A DNA stretch of 64,000 nt, from assembly GCA_937873315.1 (NCBI GenBank), contig CALMQX010000033.1, positions 248,001 to 312,000 on the forward strand. Reading direction: 5' to 3'. The DNA comes from an uncultured Nostocoides sp. Lineage in GTDB: Bacteria > Actinomycetota > Actinomycetes > Actinomycetales > Dermatophilaceae. Numbering within the stretch: position 1 is the first letter of the stretch; every line of letters starts with the position of its first letter. This document shows positions 62,230 to 64,000 of this stretch, in pieces. The notes under the pieces were generated by a model that made no database searches, was not told the DNA's origin, and worked only from the letters and a program-made list of their open reading frames with translations. The position numbers and the translations under genes were made by a program.

Positions 62230-63567
62230 TCAGGCCCCGAGCAGCATCTGGCCGCACACCCGAATGGTGTTTCCGGTGATGCCGCGGCTCGCATCCCAGG
62301 CCAGGAATCCGATGGTCTCGGCCACGTCAACAGGTAGGCCGCCCTGGTTGAGCGAGTTCATCAAGCGGCCGAGCTCGCGGGTGGCCAGGGGGACCTTGGC
62401 CGTCATTTCAGTCTCGATGAAGCCGGGTGCCACGGCATTGACGGTCACCTTGCGCGCACGCACCGCGGGATCGGTGGCAAGGGCGCTCGTGAGGCCGATG
62501 ACGCCCGCTTTGGACGCCGCATAGTTCGTCTGACCGCGGTTCCCGGCAATGCCGGCGATGGAGGCGACGTTGACGAGGTGGCCACCCTCGCGGATCGCCG
62601 GTATCAGGGCCTCATTCATGGCCAGGATCGAGAGCAGGTTCACGTCCAGGACGCTCGCCCAGCGGTCGGCCTCGGTGTTCGCCAGGAGCTTGTCCCGGGT
62701 GATCCCGGCATTGTGGACGACGATGTCGAAGCCACCGTGCCGTTCGGCCGCATGCCGGGCGATCTGAGCGCCAGCGTCCTTCGCGGTGACATCAAGAGCC
62801 AGAGCTGAGCCGCGCAGGCGGTTTGCGACCTCCGAGAGCGGCCCACTTGCGCTCGGCACGTCAACGCAGACCACGCTCGCGCCGTCCCGGGCGAGTACCT
62901 CGGCGATGGCGGCCCCGATGCCCCGGGCCGCCCCGGTCACGACGGCGACCTTCCCGGCGAGTGGGGCATCCCAGTCCTGCGGTGCCGTGACCTCACCGAT
63001 CGCCTCGCCGACGGTGAAGACCTGGCCGGAGACATAGGCCGAGCGACCAGAAAGTAGGAAACGCAGCACGGCTTCGATCCGGGTGTCAGCGCCCTGAGCG
63101 ACATACACCGTGTTGGCCGTGCCACCAGCGCGCAGCTCCTTGCCGATGGAGCGCACGATCCCCTCGACTGCCCGGCGCGCGGCCGCTTGGGCAACGGTGG
63201 TGGCGCTGTCCACGGGCCGGGCCAGCACGATCACTCGTCCCGTGGGCGCTAGGGACTTCAGCGCCGGCCCCAGGGTGGCCCGAAGGGTCTCCAGGTCGGC
63301 CGGCGTATCGATGGTGGTGAGGTCCAGGACCACGCCGACCACCGAGGTCGAGGGACGCGTGGCCACCTGCACCCCTGCCCGCACGAGCATCGCGTTGACG
63401 ATGGCCGCCAGCGGCGCGGCGCCATGGCCCGCGACATAGACCGCACCCGGAACCAGGTCGGTACCGGGCCGGTGGCGGCGCAGGCGGGTCGGTCTGGGCA
63501 AGCCAAGGTTGGTGGCCAGGGTCTTCCCGAGGCCACTGCTGACCAAGGCTCCGTAGCTCAACGTCAT
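62230..63567 (-). CDS. 3-oxoacyl-ACP reductase, FabG4-type
   Basis: This 445-aa protein is a two-domain FabG4. The N-terminal half (about 200 residues) is a flavodoxin-like non-catalytic domain. The C-terminal SDR domain has the NAD motif VVTGAARGIGAAIAEVLARDG, NNAG-like VHNAGITRD, and catalytic Ser-Tyr-Lys in NVASIAGIAGNRGQTNYAASKAG. It reduces 3-ketoacyl thioesters in fatty-acid metabolism. It lies between the MaoC and thiolase genes, 3 nt after the thiolase stop codon. Confidence 0.92.
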   Translation of the reverse strand: MTLSYGALVSSGLGKTLATNLGLPRPTRLRRHRPGTDLVPGAVYVAGHGAAPLAAIVNAMLVRAGVQVATRPSTSVVGVVLDLTTIDTPADLETLRATLGPALKSLAPTGRVIVLARPVDSATTVAQAAARRAVEGIVRSIGKELRAGGTANTVYVAQGADTRIEAVLRFLLSGRSAYVSGQVFTVGEAIGEVTAPQDWDAPLAGKVAVVTGAARGIGAAIAEVLARDGASVVCVDVPSASGPLSEVANRLRGSALALDVTAKDAGAQIARHAAERHGGFDIVVHNAGITRDKLLANTEADRWASVLDVNLLSILAMNEALIPAIREGGHLVNVASIAGIAGNRGQTNYAASKAGVIGLTSALATDPAVRARKVTVNAVAPGFIETEMTAKVPLATRELGRLMNSLNQGGLPVDVAETIGFLAWDASRGITGNTIRVCGQMLLGA

Positions 63568-63570
63568 GGC

Positions 63571-64000
63571 TCAGGCTCCTTCGAGGATGGCGACGACACC
63601 CTGGCCGCCGGCGGCGCAGATCGAGATCAGGCCGCGGCTGCCCGGGCCCTTGGCATGCAGCATCGAGGCCAGTGACGCCACGATGCGGCCACCGGTTGCC
63701 GCGAAGGGATGCCCCGCCGCCAGCGATGAGCCGTTGACATTGAGCCGCGAACGGTCGATCGCACCCAGAGCGCTCTTGCGTCCGAGGCGGGTGCGGCAGA
63801 AGTCATCGCTCTCCCAGGCCTTGAGCGTGCTGAGAACGGTAGCCGCGAAGGCCTCATGGATCTCATAGAAGTCAAAGTCCTGCAGGCTCAGGCCATGGCG
63901 ATCCAGCAATCTGGGCACGGCATAGGCCGGCGCCATCAGCAGGCCCTCGTCACCGTGAACGTAGTCCACTGCCGCGCTCTCCCCATCAACGAAGTAGGCC
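63571..64000 (-). CDS. Acetyl-CoA C-acyltransferase (FadA2-like thiolase), C-terminal part only
   Basis: The frame is open to the window edge, so the gene is cut and its N terminus with the first catalytic cysteine is missing. The visible 142 residues contain the thiolase signature YEIHEAFAATVLSTLKAW, the GSSLAAGHPFAATGGRI glycine-histidine motif, and the C-terminal catalytic cysteine in ISICAAGGQGVVAILEGA. Order thiolase-FabG4-HtdX matches the mycobacterial fadA2-fabG4-htdX locus, although fadA2 is reversed there. It joins or splits acyl-CoAs. Confidence 0.92.
   Translation of the reverse strand, partial: AYFVDGESAAVDYVHGDEGLLMAPAYAVPRLLDRHGLSLQDFDFYEIHEAFAATVLSTLKAWESDDFCRTRLGRKSALGAIDRSRLNVNGSSLAAGHPFAATGGRIVASLASMLHAKGPGSRGLISICAAGGQGVVAILEGA

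Overview
The window is chromosomal DNA of a high-GC actinomycete. The marker genes are a phosphatidylinositol-mannoside locus (pgsA, patA, pimA), the actinobacterial gcvH-garA-ftsR-nuclease-merR cluster, Sbp/DUF881 genes, EF-G2, and a FabG4/HtdX/FadA2-like fatty-acid set. The gene order resembles three mycobacterial neighbourhoods, and the overall content suggests Micrococcales, perhaps Dermatophilaceae/Intrasporangiaceae; that placement is inference. I see no prophage, insertion sequence, CRISPR array, plasmid gene or defence island. Almost every base belongs to a tightly packed housekeeping gene, often with 4-nt ATGA or GTGA overlaps.

Layout. 0.4-7.8 kb: mixed metabolism (type III PLP decarboxylase, DUF1345, rlmC, a TsaC/YciO-OsmC-DUF1697 operon, a gene remnant, a histidine phosphatase, a GCS2 ligase). 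7.9-12.1 kb: sbcD-sbcC. 12.1-15.2 kb: gcvP behind a glycine riboswitch. 15.2-20.6 kb: a minus-strand run from a CDP-alcohol phosphotransferase through DUF881-sbp-DUF881-gcvH-garA-ftsR-nuclease-merR. 20.6-23.5 kb: C-S lyase, membrane protein, sucrase/ferredoxin protein, tRNA-Pro. 23.6-32.9 kb: ald-xerD-parA-scpA-scpB-rluB-tyrA-cmk-plsC-der. 33-40.2 kb: membrane protein, hisS, glyoxalase-II-like gene, cyclophilin, DUF349, relA. 40.3-47.7 kb: pdxT-yebC-ruvCAB-yajC-secDF-apt. 47.8-53.4 kb: kynureninase, pdxS, a LemA-like protein, pimA-patA-pgsA. 53.5-59.4 kb: EF-G2, HIT protein, thrS, GPP34. 59.4-64 kb: an S9 peptidase and a MaoC-FabG-thiolase set cut by the window edge.

How the genes work together. 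Several blocks act as units: recombination repair (sbcCD; ruvCAB under a likely LexA box), glycine cleavage (gcvP and gcvH, with the FHA regulator GarA), PLP supply (pdxS/pdxT flanking a PLP enzyme), protein export (yajC-secD-secF), chromosome segregation (xerD, parA, scpAB), the stringent response (relA next to apt), and PIM biosynthesis.

Most interesting signals: (1) a promoter-to-terminator transcription unit of about 180 nt between thrS and the HIT gene that encodes no convincing protein; (2) a leaderless promoter pattern (TANNNT, 6-8 nt, then ATG/GTG) at many gene starts, including a symmetric back-to-back pair at 20.6 kb; (3) xerD with no ATG/GTG/TTG start at the expected place but a CTG overlapping the ald stop codon; (4) a hairpin repeat shared by two convergent gene junctions 12 kb apart; (5) a startless gene remnant at 5.1-5.6 kb; (6) an enriched heptamer GGCATAC/GTATGCC.
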